Positions 1 to 8,173 of a stretch of 64,000 nt of DNA are shown piece by piece. The stretch comes from Patulibacter americanus DSM 16676 (GTDB taxonomy: Bacteria > Actinomycetota > Thermoleophilia > Solirubrobacterales > Solirubrobacteraceae), in contig NZ_ATUD01000003.1 of the NCBI RefSeq assembly GCF_000420025.1, positions 62,001 through 126,000 of the forward strand, written 5' to 3'. The notes under the pieces are model-generated. The model was given only the letters and a program-made list of their open reading frames with translations, ran no database searches and was not told the DNA's origin. The position numbers and the translations under genes are program-made. The first letter of the stretch is position 1; every line of letters starts with the position of its first letter.

Positions 1-98
1 TCGAGTCCGACGACCCGGTGCCCCCGGTCGCGGAGGCGCTGGGCGGTGGCCTGGCCGATGCCGCTCGACGCGCCGGTGATGAGGATCCGGGAGCTCAT
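1..98 (-). CDS. Short-chain dehydrogenase/reductase, N-terminal fragment (cut by window edge)
   Basis: Only the first 32 codons lie in the window. Read leftwards from ATG 98, the protein begins MSSRILITGASSGIGQATAQ, which contains the glycine-rich TGxxxGIG nucleotide-binding turn of the SDR Rossmann fold. It is therefore an NAD(P)-dependent oxidoreductase of unknown substrate. A TAGGGT hexamer ends 7 nt before the ATG, so the transcript is probably leaderless and the start is well supported. The family is clear; the substrate cannot be judged without the rest of the gene. Confidence 0.8.
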   Translation of the reverse strand, partial: MSSRILITGASSGIGQATAQRLRDRGHRVVGL

Positions 99-105
99 GG
101 CCTGC

Positions 106-111
106 ACCCTA
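106..111 (-). promoter_or_regulatory. -10 element of the SDR gene (leaderless)
   Basis: TAGGGT on the minus strand, 7 nt before the ATG at 98. The spacing puts the transcription start at or next to the start codon. Confidence 0.55.
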
Positions 112-133
112 CTGACGAGTAGGGCGGCCGTGG

Positions 134-190
134 GGGCGGCGGACGGCTGTGCGGGCGGCGGACGGCTGTGCGGGCGGCGGACGGCTGTGG
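134..190. repeat. Three tandem copies of a 19-bp unit
   Basis: GGGCGGCGGACGGCTGTGC occurs three times head to tail (134-152, 153-171, 172-190; the last base of the third copy differs). It lies between the 3' end of rpiA and the SDR promoter. Nothing in it looks coding. It is a VNTR-like array and a likely site of length variation. Confidence 0.85.
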
Positions 191-268
191 GGGATGGGGC
201 GTCGAGGACCAGCGGCGGGTCGAGGCGGCGCGGGACGAGGCGCCAGCAGACCCGCGCGCGCGGGGGCC

Positions 269-913
269 TCAGTCGCGCAGGTGCTCGACCCGGTCCCCGT
301 GGGCCACCAGCAGCTCGCGGACGAGGGCGGGTGAGAACAGGCCGTGGTCCACCACGCCCGGGGTGGCGTCGAGCCGGGCGGCGAGGGCGGCCGGGTCGGA
401 GAGGTCGGCGGGCAGGTCGGCGAGCACGCCGCCGTCGGCGGTCGGCGGTGCCTCGCGCAGGACGACGCCGGGCAGGTGCCGGAGCGTGGCGGCGAGGGCG
501 AAGGCGTGGAGCTCGAGCGGGACGGCACGGCCGAGCCGCTCCACGAGCTTGTCGGCGCCGACGACGCACAGGAACCGGTCGGCGGCGGCGATCAGGACGC
601 GCTCGCGGGTGTGCGCGCCGCCGCCACCCTTGATCGCCCAGCGGTCCGGGGCGACCTCGTCCGCGCCGTCGATGGCCAGGTCGTAGCGCTCCGTCGTGGC
701 GTCGTCGGCGAGCGACAGCCCGGCCGTCGTCGCCACCGCGGCCGTGGCCGGCGACGCGCACGCGAACCGCGCCCGAGACCCCCGCTCGCCCAGGGCCTCG
801 GCCACCCGGGCCACGGTGGAGCCCGAGCCGAGGGCGACGGTCATCCCGTCGGCGACCATCGCGGCCGCCGCGCGGGCGACGACGACCTTCTCGTGCTCCG
901 GATCCCCCGTCAT
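269..913 (-). CDS. rpiA: Ribose-5-phosphate isomerase A
   Basis: A 214-aa cytoplasmic enzyme of the pentose phosphate pathway that interconverts ribose-5-phosphate and ribulose-5-phosphate. The RpiA signatures appear in order: GSGST phosphate loop (about residues 29-33), DGADE with the catalytic acids (about 80-84) and KGGGGAHTRE with the catalytic lysine (about 93-102). Length is normal for RpiA (about 220 aa). It follows the formate dehydrogenase operon in the same direction after 76 nt but has its own TATCGT -10 element 6 nt before the ATG, so it is probably transcribed separately. No functional link to the FDH genes is obvious. Confidence 0.93.
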   Translation of the reverse strand: MTGDPEHEKVVVARAAAAMVADGMTVALGSGSTVARVAEALGERGSRARFACASPATAAVATTAGLSLADDATTERYDLAIDGADEVAPDRWAIKGGGGAHTRERVLIAAADRFLCVVGADKLVERLGRAVPLELHAFALAATLRHLPGVVLREAPPTADGGVLADLPADLSDPAALAARLDATPGVVDHGLFSPALVRELLVAHGDRVEHLRD

Positions 914-919
914 GCGCCC

Positions 920-925
920 ACGATA
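920..925 (-). promoter_or_regulatory. -10 element of rpiA (leaderless)
   Basis: TATCGT on the minus strand, 6 nt before the rpiA ATG at 913. No -35 element is recognisable. Confidence 0.55.
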
Positions 926-989
926 TCCAGGCGGCCCGCCCCTCCCGCCGGGACCGTCGCGGGCCGCCGGCAGGGGATCCGACGGGCGA

Positions 990-2345
990 TCACTCCGGCG
1001 CGACGGCGTCCGTGCCGCGGGCGTTCACGCGGTCGCGCTGGGGGCCGATCGTCTGGATCGGATCCTCGGCGGAGACCTTGCCGGCCTTGAAGATGGCCCA
1101 GCGCTCGAGCGCCGAGCCCGCCATGAGCAACGCGCCGCCGGCGACCGCGGCGGGGCGGGAGCGGTGCCCCGCGAGGCCGACGACCGCCGCCCCGCCGAGG
1201 GCACACGCCTTCGCGGCGAGGTTCAGCGGGCGGACCGTCGGGTGCTCGTAGGACGCGGCGATCCGGTGGTCGAGCCGGCGCTCCATGACGGTGCTGGCCA
1301 GCGTCTCCAGCAGCCCGCCCGCCACGCCCATCGCGCGGGCCGGCGCGGCGTGCGCGACGGGGGTCAGGGCGGTGGCGGCACCGCCGGCGCTCGCGAGCGA
1401 GGAGCCGGCGAAGACGAACGGCATCGTCCGCCGCGCCTCCGTCCACACCGGGGTGGCGGTCGTGGTCAACAGGACGGCGGTGTAGACGGAGACGAACGGG
1501 CCAAAGACCCCTGCGGCTGCCTGGGAGGGCACGCCGATGATCGCGGGCGGGAAGTTCAACAGCTGCCAGCCGGCCGCGGCGCCGGCGGAGCCGCCCAGGA
1601 GCGAGAGGCCCCACGTGCCGACGCTCATCGGCGAGGTGATCTTGAAGACGCGGAGCATGTTCAGGAACCGCGCGGGGCGGCCCAGGTCCATGATCAGCAG
1701 CACGGGCGAGACCGCCGTGCCGACGAGCGCGACGGCCGAGGCGCTCTGCCCGAGCCGGACGTTGCCGGTGAACCGCGCGCCCGTGGCCAGCAGCGCCGAA
1801 GCTCCCGCCATGCCGCCGGTGAAGAAGTACCAGGGCACCTCCCATGTCCACACCGGCGTCTTGACGACCTGGCGGCCGTAGTACGAGCGCGGCTCGGCGT
1901 CGGGCACCATCGACCGCTCGGCCTTGCCGCCGCGGCGACGCTTCGAGCGCCCCGGGTCGCCGGTGCGGCCCCCACCACTCCCGCGGCCGTGGCTGCGCTC
2001 CTTCTCCGGCCGGGCGGTGCGGATCTCGCGGTGGCCCGAGGAGACCTTCGGCGCGTCGCCGGCCTTCTGCGGGCCGTCGTCGCCGCCCGCCTTCTGGGGG
2101 CTGTCCGCGTCGACGTCACCCGTCTTCATCGCGGGGTCGCGGCCCTCGATCCCGGGCGCGGGAGCGCGGCCCGTGATCGGGGCCTGGCCCGCGGGGGCGA
2201 CCGGCTTGCCCGTGGTCGCGTCGACCGGTCCGGCGGTGTCGCTCCCCGTGCGGGTGCCGCCCGCCGAGCGCAGGGCGGCCGCGATCGGATCGTCCTCCGG
2301 CTCGTCCGGCCCCTGGGGCCCCTCGTGGGGCGGCACGGTGCTCAC
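990..2345 (-). CDS. nrfD: NrfD/PsrC-type membrane subunit of formate dehydrogenase
   Basis: A 451-aa integral membrane protein. Residues 1 to about 140 are a hydrophilic, Pro/Gly/Asp-rich extension ending in a basic patch (KRRRGGK). After that come VWTWEVPWYFFTGGMAG and roughly eight hydrophobic helices typical of NrfD/PsrC, which pass electrons from an iron-sulfur subunit to the quinone pool. The motif LIMDLGRPARFLNMLRVF is characteristic of the family. The GTG start at 2345 overlaps the stop of the iron-sulfur gene (GTGA), so the two are translationally coupled. The long N-terminal extension is unusual. The subunit replaces the cytochrome b subunit of E. coli FDH-N/O. Confidence 0.88.
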   Translation of the reverse strand: MSTVPPHEGPQGPDEPEDDPIAAALRSAGGTRTGSDTAGPVDATTGKPVAPAGQAPITGRAPAPGIEGRDPAMKTGDVDADSPQKAGGDDGPQKAGDAPKVSSGHREIRTARPEKERSHGRGSGGGRTGDPGRSKRRRGGKAERSMVPDAEPRSYYGRQVVKTPVWTWEVPWYFFTGGMAGASALLATGARFTGNVRLGQSASAVALVGTAVSPVLLIMDLGRPARFLNMLRVFKITSPMSVGTWGLSLLGGSAGAAAGWQLLNFPPAIIGVPSQAAAGVFGPFVSVYTAVLLTTTATPVWTEARRTMPFVFAGSSLASAGGAATALTPVAHAAPARAMGVAGGLLETLASTVMERRLDHRIAASYEHPTVRPLNLAAKACALGGAAVVGLAGHRSRPAAVAGGALLMAGSALERWAIFKAGKVSAEDPIQTIGPQRDRVNARGTDAVAPE

Positions 2346-3244
2346 CGGCGCAACCCCCACGCGACCGCGCCTGCGACGACGCCCACCATCGTCAGTCCCG
2401 CCATCCCCGCCGCGCGCCAGCTCTCGCCGAGGTGGTGCGCGGTGTCGACCGGGTCGGGCGGGAACCCGTAGACCTCGGGGTCGTCGAGGAGCAGGAAGAA
2501 CGCGCCGGCGCCCTTGATGCCGTCGGACTCGTCGTGCAGGTAGAGCCGCGCCTGGTCGACGCCGCGCTCGTGCAGGGCCTCGACGCGTTCGCCGGCGCGG
2601 ACGCGCAGCTCGTCGAGGTCGCCGTACTGGATCGACTGCGTGGGGCAGGCCTTCGCGCAGGCGGGCGTCTGGTCGTCGCCGATGCGGTCGTAACAGAGGG
2701 TGCACTTCCAGGCCCGTCCGTCCTCCTTCCGGCGATCGATGACTCCGAAGGGGCACGCGGGCACGCAGTAGCCGCAGCCGTTGCAGATGTCCTGCTGCAC
2801 GACGACCGTGTCGAACTCCGTGCGGAACAGGGCGCCCGTCGGGCAGACGTCGACGCAGGCGGCGTGCGTGCAGTGCTTGCACACGTCGGAGGACATGAGC
2901 CAGCGCATGCCGTCGACGGCGTCCTCGAGCGGGACGTCGGGGGAGAGCTGCGCGCGGCCCACGAGGTCCATCTCGTCCGCGGGCACCTTCTGCTCGATGA
3001 ACGCCACGTGGCGCCAGGTGTTCGCGCCCAGCGCGTTCGTGTTGTCGAGCGACTCGCCGGAGAAGTGCTGTCCGTCCGCGGGGACGTGGTTCCACTCCTT
3101 GCAGGCGATCTCGCACGCCTTGCAGCCGATGCACAGCGAGGTGTCGGTGAAGAAGCCCTTGCGCGGCTGCTGCTCCTCGCCGTAGGAGACCGACCCGCGG
3201 TTGGCGGGCGGGGTGTGCGTGATCGACAGCGGCGAGGTGCTCAC
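2342..3244 (-). CDS. fdhB: Formate dehydrogenase iron-sulfur (beta) subunit
   Basis: A 300-aa electron-transfer subunit. It has four 4Fe-4S cysteine groups: CIGCKACEIAC (C38, C41, C44, C48), CKHCTHAACVDVCPTGA, CNGCGYCVPACPFG and CTLCYDR...CAKACPT. This is the FdnH/FdoH arrangement that carries electrons from the molybdenum site to the membrane. The C-terminus (AGMAGLTMVGVVAGAVAWGL) is a single membrane anchor, as in FdnH. The GTG start at 3244 overlaps the fdhA stop (GTGA) and has a GGAGGAG ribosome site just upstream inside fdhA. It sits between fdhA and the NrfD gene in one operon. Confidence 0.93.
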   Translation of the reverse strand: MSTSPLSITHTPPANRGSVSYGEEQQPRKGFFTDTSLCIGCKACEIACKEWNHVPADGQHFSGESLDNTNALGANTWRHVAFIEQKVPADEMDLVGRAQLSPDVPLEDAVDGMRWLMSSDVCKHCTHAACVDVCPTGALFRTEFDTVVVQQDICNGCGYCVPACPFGVIDRRKEDGRAWKCTLCYDRIGDDQTPACAKACPTQSIQYGDLDELRVRAGERVEALHERGVDQARLYLHDESDGIKGAGAFFLLLDDPEVYGFPPDPVDTAHHLGESWRAAGMAGLTMVGVVAGAVAWGLRR

Positions 3245-6200
3245 GCGCTCTCCTCCGGTGGGGTCCAGTCGGGCTCGCGGCCGCGACCGAGGGGCGGGTG
3301 CTCGGTGGTGCCGTAGTCCTTCGGCGGCCCGTGCGGGTCGGTGCCGGCCAGCGGCCGGTCGAGCTCTTCCGGTGGGATCGGACGCTGGTCGGCGCCGTGG
3401 TGCTCGGGGGTGCGGCCCGGCTCGACCGGGGTGATCGGCCGGCCGGGGCTGCCCGCGCGGTCGCGGTAGGCCTGCACGAACGGCTCGAGGTCCGCCCCGC
3501 GCGGCCGGCGCCCCGGGACGATGTCGCAGGTCGACGCCTTGAACTCCGAGATGTGGGTGTTGCGGTCCATCACGATCGGCAGCAGGTCGTTGGCCGAGTC
3601 GCCGACGGCCAGGCCGTTCGGGCCCCAGTGATACGGCAGGCCGATCGTGTGCACCTGGCGCCCGCCGATGACGTGCGGGCGGATGCGGTCGGTGACCATG
3701 ACCCGCGCCTCGATCGCCGTGCGCGCCGAGACGAGCGTCGCCCACTCCCCGTGCTGCAGGCCGCGCAGCTCCGCGAGCTCCGGCGAGACCTCGGCGTAGG
3801 GGTCCGGTGCGAGCTCCGCCATGTGCGGCAGGAACCGCGACATGCCGCCGGCGGTGTGGTGCTCCGCGATGCGGAACGTCATCACCTGGAACGGGTAGAC
3901 CGCGTGCCCGTCCTCGGTCGGCTCGGGGTTGGAGCGGTTGTCCTCCCGCTCCTCGATCTGCCGGGTCGGGCTGGCCTGGACGCCCGGGTGGACGAGGTTC
4001 TGCGCCGTGGACTCGTGCGGCTCGTAGTGGTTGGGCATCGGCCCGTCGAGCAGACCCGAGGGCGCGTAGAGCCACCCCTTGCCGTCGGCCTGCATGACGA
4101 ACGGGTCGTCGCCGCGCAGCGCCCACTCGGCCTTCGCGCCCTTCTCCGGCACGTAGTCCGGGCGCATGTCGCCCGCGAAGTCCGGGATGTCGAGCCCGGT
4201 CCACCGCTCCTGCTCCTCGTCCCACCAAATGAGCTTCTTGCGCTCGCTCCACGGCTTGCCCGCGGGGTCGGCCGAGGCGCGGTTGTAGAGCACGCGGCGG
4301 TTCAGCGGCCACGCCCAGCCCCACTCCGGGGCGGGGGAGGCGATGTCGCCCGTCGTGTTCGGCGTGCGGCGCGCGGTCTGGTTGACCTCGTCGGCGTAGG
4401 AGCCGGAGTAGATCCAGCAGCCCGACGCCGTCGTGCCGTCGTCCTTGAGCTCGCGGTAGCCGCCCACGGCCTTGCCGTCGGCGACGGTGTAGCCCGAGAT
4501 CTCCTTCAGCACGGCCTCGCCGCTGGGGTCCTCCGTCGGGCCGTGCGTGGGGTAGTCCCACGTCAGCTCGAGCAGCGGCCGGTCGCGCTCGTCCGTCGAC
4601 GCCGCGAGCTTCTCGCGGATGCGCTTGCCCAGGTGGTAGGTGAAGTGCAGCTCGGAGCGGCAGTCGTCGGGCGGCTCCACGGCCTGGTGGCGCCACTGCA
4701 GCAGCCGGTGCGTGTTGGTGAACGTGCCCGACTTCTCGGCGTGCGTGGCGGCGGGGAGGAAGAAGACCTCGGTCCCGATCTCCTCCGTGCGCAGCTCGCC
4801 CGTCTCGATCTCCGGGCCGTCCTTCCAGAACGTCGCCGACTCGATCATCTGCAGGTCGCGGACGACGAGCCACTTGAGGTTCGCCATCCCCATGCGGTGC
4901 AGCTTGGAGTTCGCGGAGCCGACCGTCGGGTTCTCGCCCATGACGAAGAACCCCTCGACCTCGCCCTCGTGCATCCCCATGATCGTGGGGTAGATCGAGT
5001 GGTCGCCGGTGATCCGGGGCAGATAGCCGAAGCCGTAGTCGTTCGCGGCCGTGGCGTGCTCCCCCCACCACGCCTTCATGAGCGAGACGGTGTAGTCCCG
5101 GGCGTTGCCCCAGAACCCGCCCTCGGGCTCGTTGCTCTCGATATAGGCGGCGAGGTCGTCCTCGCCGGGCGGCGCGGCGCTCGGCATCGGCAGGTAGCCG
5201 GGCAGCAGGTTGTAGAGCGTCGGGATGTCCGTCGAGCCCTGGATGGACGCGTGCCCGCGCAGCGCCATGATGCCGCCGCCGGGACGGCCCATGTTGCCCA
5301 GGAGCAGCTGGAGGATCGACGCGGCACGGATGTACTGCGTGCCCGTCGTGTGGTGCGTCCAGCCGACGGAGTAGATGAAGCAGGTCGTCTTCTCGCGGCC
5401 CGAGTTCTCCGTGATCGCATCCGCGATGCGGGCGAACTGGTCGGGACCGATGCCGCAGACCCGCTCGACCATGTCCGGCGTGTAGCGCGCGAAGTGCCGC
5501 TTGAGGACCTGGAAGACGCAGCGCGGGTGCTGCAGCGTCGGGTCCGTCTTGAGCTCGTCGGGGTCGCCGACGTCGGCACCGTGGGCGCCGTGGGACTGCT
5601 CGCCGGACGACGTCTGCGCGTCGTCGCCCTCCTGCGGGTCGTCGACGGCGTCCTTCTTGAACGGCGAGCCGGCGGGGGCGCGCACGTCCATGCCGTCGTA
5701 GCCCCACGACTGCTGGTCGTAGGTGCCCGACTCCGGGTCCCAGCCCGAGAAGACGCCACCGAGGTCGTCGGCGTCGACGAAGTCCTCGCGGACCAGCGTG
5801 GCGGCGTTCGTGTAGTTCTCGACGTACTCGCGGAACTCGAGCCCGTTCTGCAGCACGTGGTTGATCAGGGCGCCGAGGAACACGATGTCCGTGCCCACGC
5901 GGATGCCCAGGTGCTCGTCGGCCACCGCGCTCGTGCGCGTGAACCGCGGGTCGACGTGGAAGACCTTCGCCCCGCGCTCCTTCGCCTCCATCACCCACTG
6001 GAACCCGACGGGATGGCACTCGGCCATGTTCGAGCCCTCGATGACGATGCAGTCAGCGTTGGCGATGTCCTGCAGGTATTGCGTGGCCCCGCCACGTCCG
6101 AACGAGGTCCCCAGACCGGGGACCGTGGAGGAGTGTCATATGCGGGCCTGGTTCTCGATCGCCACCGCGCCGGCGGCCGAGAAGAGCTTCTTGAGGAGGT

Positions 6201-6711
6201 AGTTCTCCTCGTTGTCCAGCGTGGCGCCCCCGAGGTGCGCGAAGCCGAGCGTGCGGCGCAGCATCGCGTTGTCGGAGTGCCGACGGTCCTGCCACGTGCG
6301 CCGGCGGGTGTCGATGACCCGGTCGGCGATCATGTCGACCGCGGTGTCGAGGTCGAGGTCCTGCCACTCGGTGGCGTTCGGCGGCCGGTAGCGCACCGTC
6401 GTCACCCGGGTGGGCGAGTTGATCAGCGACGGCGTCGAGGACCCGCGGGGGCACAGCCGCCCGCGGGAGACGGGGGAGTCCGGGTCGCCCTCGACGTGGA
6501 CGACCTTCTCGTCCTTCACGTAGAGCTTCTGCCCGCAGCCGACGGCGCAGTACGGGCACACGGAGTCGACGACCTTGTCGGCCGTGTCCTTCGCGTTGCG
6601 CGGCCGGATCGCGGCGGAGCGCCCCGACTGTGCGGCCACGCCGCGACCGGTCGGGTCGTCCGTCAGCTGACGGAGGAGCGGCGGGAGCCGCCGGCGACGC
6701 GTCTTGCCCAT
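3241..6711 (-). CDS. fdhA: Selenocysteine formate dehydrogenase, catalytic (alpha) subunit
   Basis: A 1156-aa molybdopterin-bis-MGD enzyme oxidising formate to CO2. Residues 52-87 hold a 4Fe-4S site (CPYCAVGC...CPRG). The frame then meets TGA at 6138-6136, in the context ENQARI-U-HSSTVPGLG. E. coli FdnG/FdoG has selenocysteine at exactly this place (NQARV-U-HGPTVA), so residue 192 is read as Sec, not stop. The protein then continues in frame with AECHPVGFQW, VDPRFTRTSAVAD and GCWIYSGSY to the C-terminus, all FDH-N/O-like. The ATG at 6711 follows TACGGT by 9 nt. No twin-arginine signal is visible (the N-terminus is MGKTRRRRLPPLLRQL), so export is doubtful. An ordinary annotator would split this into two genes at the TGA. 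Confidence 0.93.
6106..6138 (-). promoter_or_regulatory. SECIS element directing selenocysteine insertion in fdhA
   Basis: Starting at the UGA (6138-6136) there are 18 nt and then the loop GGUCU (6117-6113), held by a perfect 7-bp stem GGUCCCC/GGGGACC (6124-6118 with 6112-6106). As I recall the E. coli fdhF element, its apical loop is also GGUCU and the UGA-to-loop spacing is also 18 nt. The bulged U below the loop in fdhF appears here as a paired C. The loop should bind SelB. Confidence 0.9.
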
Positions 6712-6788
6712 CTGACGCGCACCGTACCCCGTCGGCGGGCGGGAATCACCTCCGTTGCGAAGTTGGCGCGTTCCCGGGGTCGGCCCGG

Positions 6789-7676
6789 TCAGGGCGCCTC
6801 GCCCTCCTCCGCGGCGAAGGCCCGGTGGAGGAGGGCGACGAACGGCTCGGACACCGGGATCGCCGTGCCCCCGACCCGACGCACCGCGACGCCCGGCGTC
6901 CAGGAGTTCATGACGACCGCGCCCGCCAGCGCGGGGAGGTCGGCGGCGGTGACGGGCCGCGTGGCCTGCGGGATCCCGAGGTGGTCGAGCTGCCGGCGGA
7001 CGACCCCCATCGTCGTCCCGTCGAGCTTCGCTGCCTCGGGCCAGATCACCGTGCCGCCGTCCCAGAACGCGAGGTTCCAGATCGTGCCCTCGGCGAGTCG
7101 GCCGCGGCGGTCCACGAAGAGCGCGTCGTCGAAGCCGGTCGCAGCGGCGCCGCGCAGGTGGTAGGTCTTCGCCACCTCGCCCACGTGCTTCACGGCCGGG
7201 AGGTCGCGCTCGTGGTCGACGGCCGCCAGCGCGAGGGGCCCGGCCGGCCCGTCCGACGGCGGGGTCGTTCGGATCAGGACCTCCGGCGGCCGGTCGCCAC
7301 CCTCCGCGGTGAACTCTCCGGCCGACGAGAAGACGGTCGCCGTCAGGGAGACGTCGGCGGGCCCGGCGTTCACCCCCGCGCGCAGCAGATCGCGTACGCG
7401 GTCGTCCGGCAGGGCCCGACCGAACAGCTCCTGCGACGCCGTGCGCAGCCGGTCGAGGTGGAGGTCCAGGCCACGGACACGTCCGTCCCGCACCTGCATC
7501 GCGGTGAAATGGGCGTAGCCCGCGAACGCGAGCGGCGCCAGGTCGCCGACGCCGGCCGGGCGGCCGTTGCGGTGGACGGCGAACTCCGGCGCCGCCTCCG
7601 GGCGCGTCGTGGTGGTCAGGCCGTCGTGGTCGCCGGGGCCGGGAGTCGTGCGGGTTGCGGGGCTGGTCGTGGTCAT
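6789..7676 (-). CDS. Aminotransferase class IV family protein (PLP-dependent)
   Basis: A 295-aa protein of the fold shared by branched-chain aminotransferase, D-amino-acid aminotransferase and aminodeoxychorismate lyase. Visible features are HLDRLRTAS (phosphate/substrate side), the lysine of AVKHVGEVAKTY as the probable Schiff-base residue, and FVDRRGRLAEGTIWNL, the conserved G-x-l-xEGt-x-N block. The first 35 residues are a Thr/Pro-rich tail absent from most relatives. The start ATG 7676 is 6 nt from a TAGCGT -10 element, giving a leaderless mRNA controlled from a MerR-type promoter shared with the divergent regulator. The substrate is unknown. Confidence 0.82.
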   Translation of the reverse strand: MTTTSPATRTTPGPGDHDGLTTTTRPEAAPEFAVHRNGRPAGVGDLAPLAFAGYAHFTAMQVRDGRVRGLDLHLDRLRTASQELFGRALPDDRVRDLLRAGVNAGPADVSLTATVFSSAGEFTAEGGDRPPEVLIRTTPPSDGPAGPLALAAVDHERDLPAVKHVGEVAKTYHLRGAAATGFDDALFVDRRGRLAEGTIWNLAFWDGGTVIWPEAAKLDGTTMGVVRRQLDHLGIPQATRPVTAADLPALAGAVVMNSWTPGVAVRRVGGTAIPVSEPFVALLHRAFAAEEGEAP

Positions 7677-7682
7677 CCGACT

Positions 7683-7713
7683 ACGCTAGACCTGACGTCG
7701 ACGTCAGCTTCAA
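7683..7713 (-). promoter_or_regulatory. MerR-type promoter with palindromic operator in a 19-bp spacer
   Basis: Minus strand: -35 TTGAAG (7713-7708), a 19-bp spacer (7707-7689) and -10 TAGCGT (7688-7683). The first 16 bases of the spacer are the perfect palindrome CTGACGTCGACGTCAG (7707-7692). Over-long 19-20 bp spacers with the operator inside are the hallmark of promoters activated by MerR-family DNA distortion. The adjacent divergent gene encodes a MerR protein. Transcription would start at the aminotransferase ATG. Confidence 0.8.
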
Positions 7714-7716
7714 GGG

Positions 7717-8088
7717 GTGGATGTGCGAATCGGTGAGGCGGCGCGTTCGCTCGGTCTGAGCCTGCGGACGCTGCGGTACTACGAGGAGCGGGGGCTCGTG
7801 CGGCCCGCCCGCGGCGAGGGCGGACAGCGTTGGTACGCGGAGGACGACCTGCGCACGGTGCGTCACGTCCGCACGTTGCTGGCGGCCGGCCTCGGCACCG
7901 CCGTGATCGCCGAACTGCTGCCCTGCATGCGCGATGACGACGGCCACCCGGCTCCCGCATGCGCCGAGCTGGCCGGGCGACTGACCCAGGAGCGCGACCG
8001 GATCTCGGGCGCGATCGCGGACCTGGAGTCCGCCCGCGGAACGCTCGAGACCATCATCGCGGCGGCCCCCGCGGCAGCGGTGGGCTGA
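7717..8088 (+). CDS. MerR family transcriptional regulator
   Basis: A 123-aa DNA-binding protein. Residues 1-70 are a classic MerR winged helix (VRIGEAARSLGLSLRTLRYYEERGLV). A dimerisation helix (ERDRISGAIADLESARGTLE) follows. Between them is CMRDDDGHPAPAC, with two cysteines where related regulators carry an effector-sensing loop. Here the pair could bind metal or form a disulfide, but that is inference. The start used is GTG 7717; GTG 7723 is an alternative. It is divergent from the aminotransferase gene and very probably regulates both through the dyad in the 40-bp intergenic region. Confidence 0.88.
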   Translation: MDVRIGEAARSLGLSLRTLRYYEERGLVRPARGEGGQRWYAEDDLRTVRHVRTLLAAGLGTAVIAELLPCMRDDDGHPAPACAELAGRLTQERDRISGAIADLESARGTLETIIAAAPAAAVG

Positions 8089-8160
8089 CGGCGGCCGCTC
8101 CCCGCGCGACGGTGGCGCCGCCCCGCCGTCGGGGCCCGCGGCGTCCGCCGGGCCGGACCG

Positions 8161-8166
8161 TACCGT
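8161..8166 (+). promoter_or_regulatory. -10 element of the metallophosphoesterase gene (leaderless)
   Basis: TACCGT, followed by exactly 7 nt and the ATG at 8174. Confidence 0.6.
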
Positions 8167-8173
8167 CGTCCGC

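Noticed and set aside
6136..6138. TGA splitting the formate dehydrogenase into two genes or a pseudogene
   Set aside because: The codon coincides with the family's selenocysteine, the flanking sequence is conserved on both sides in one frame, and a SECIS hairpin with the correct spacing follows.
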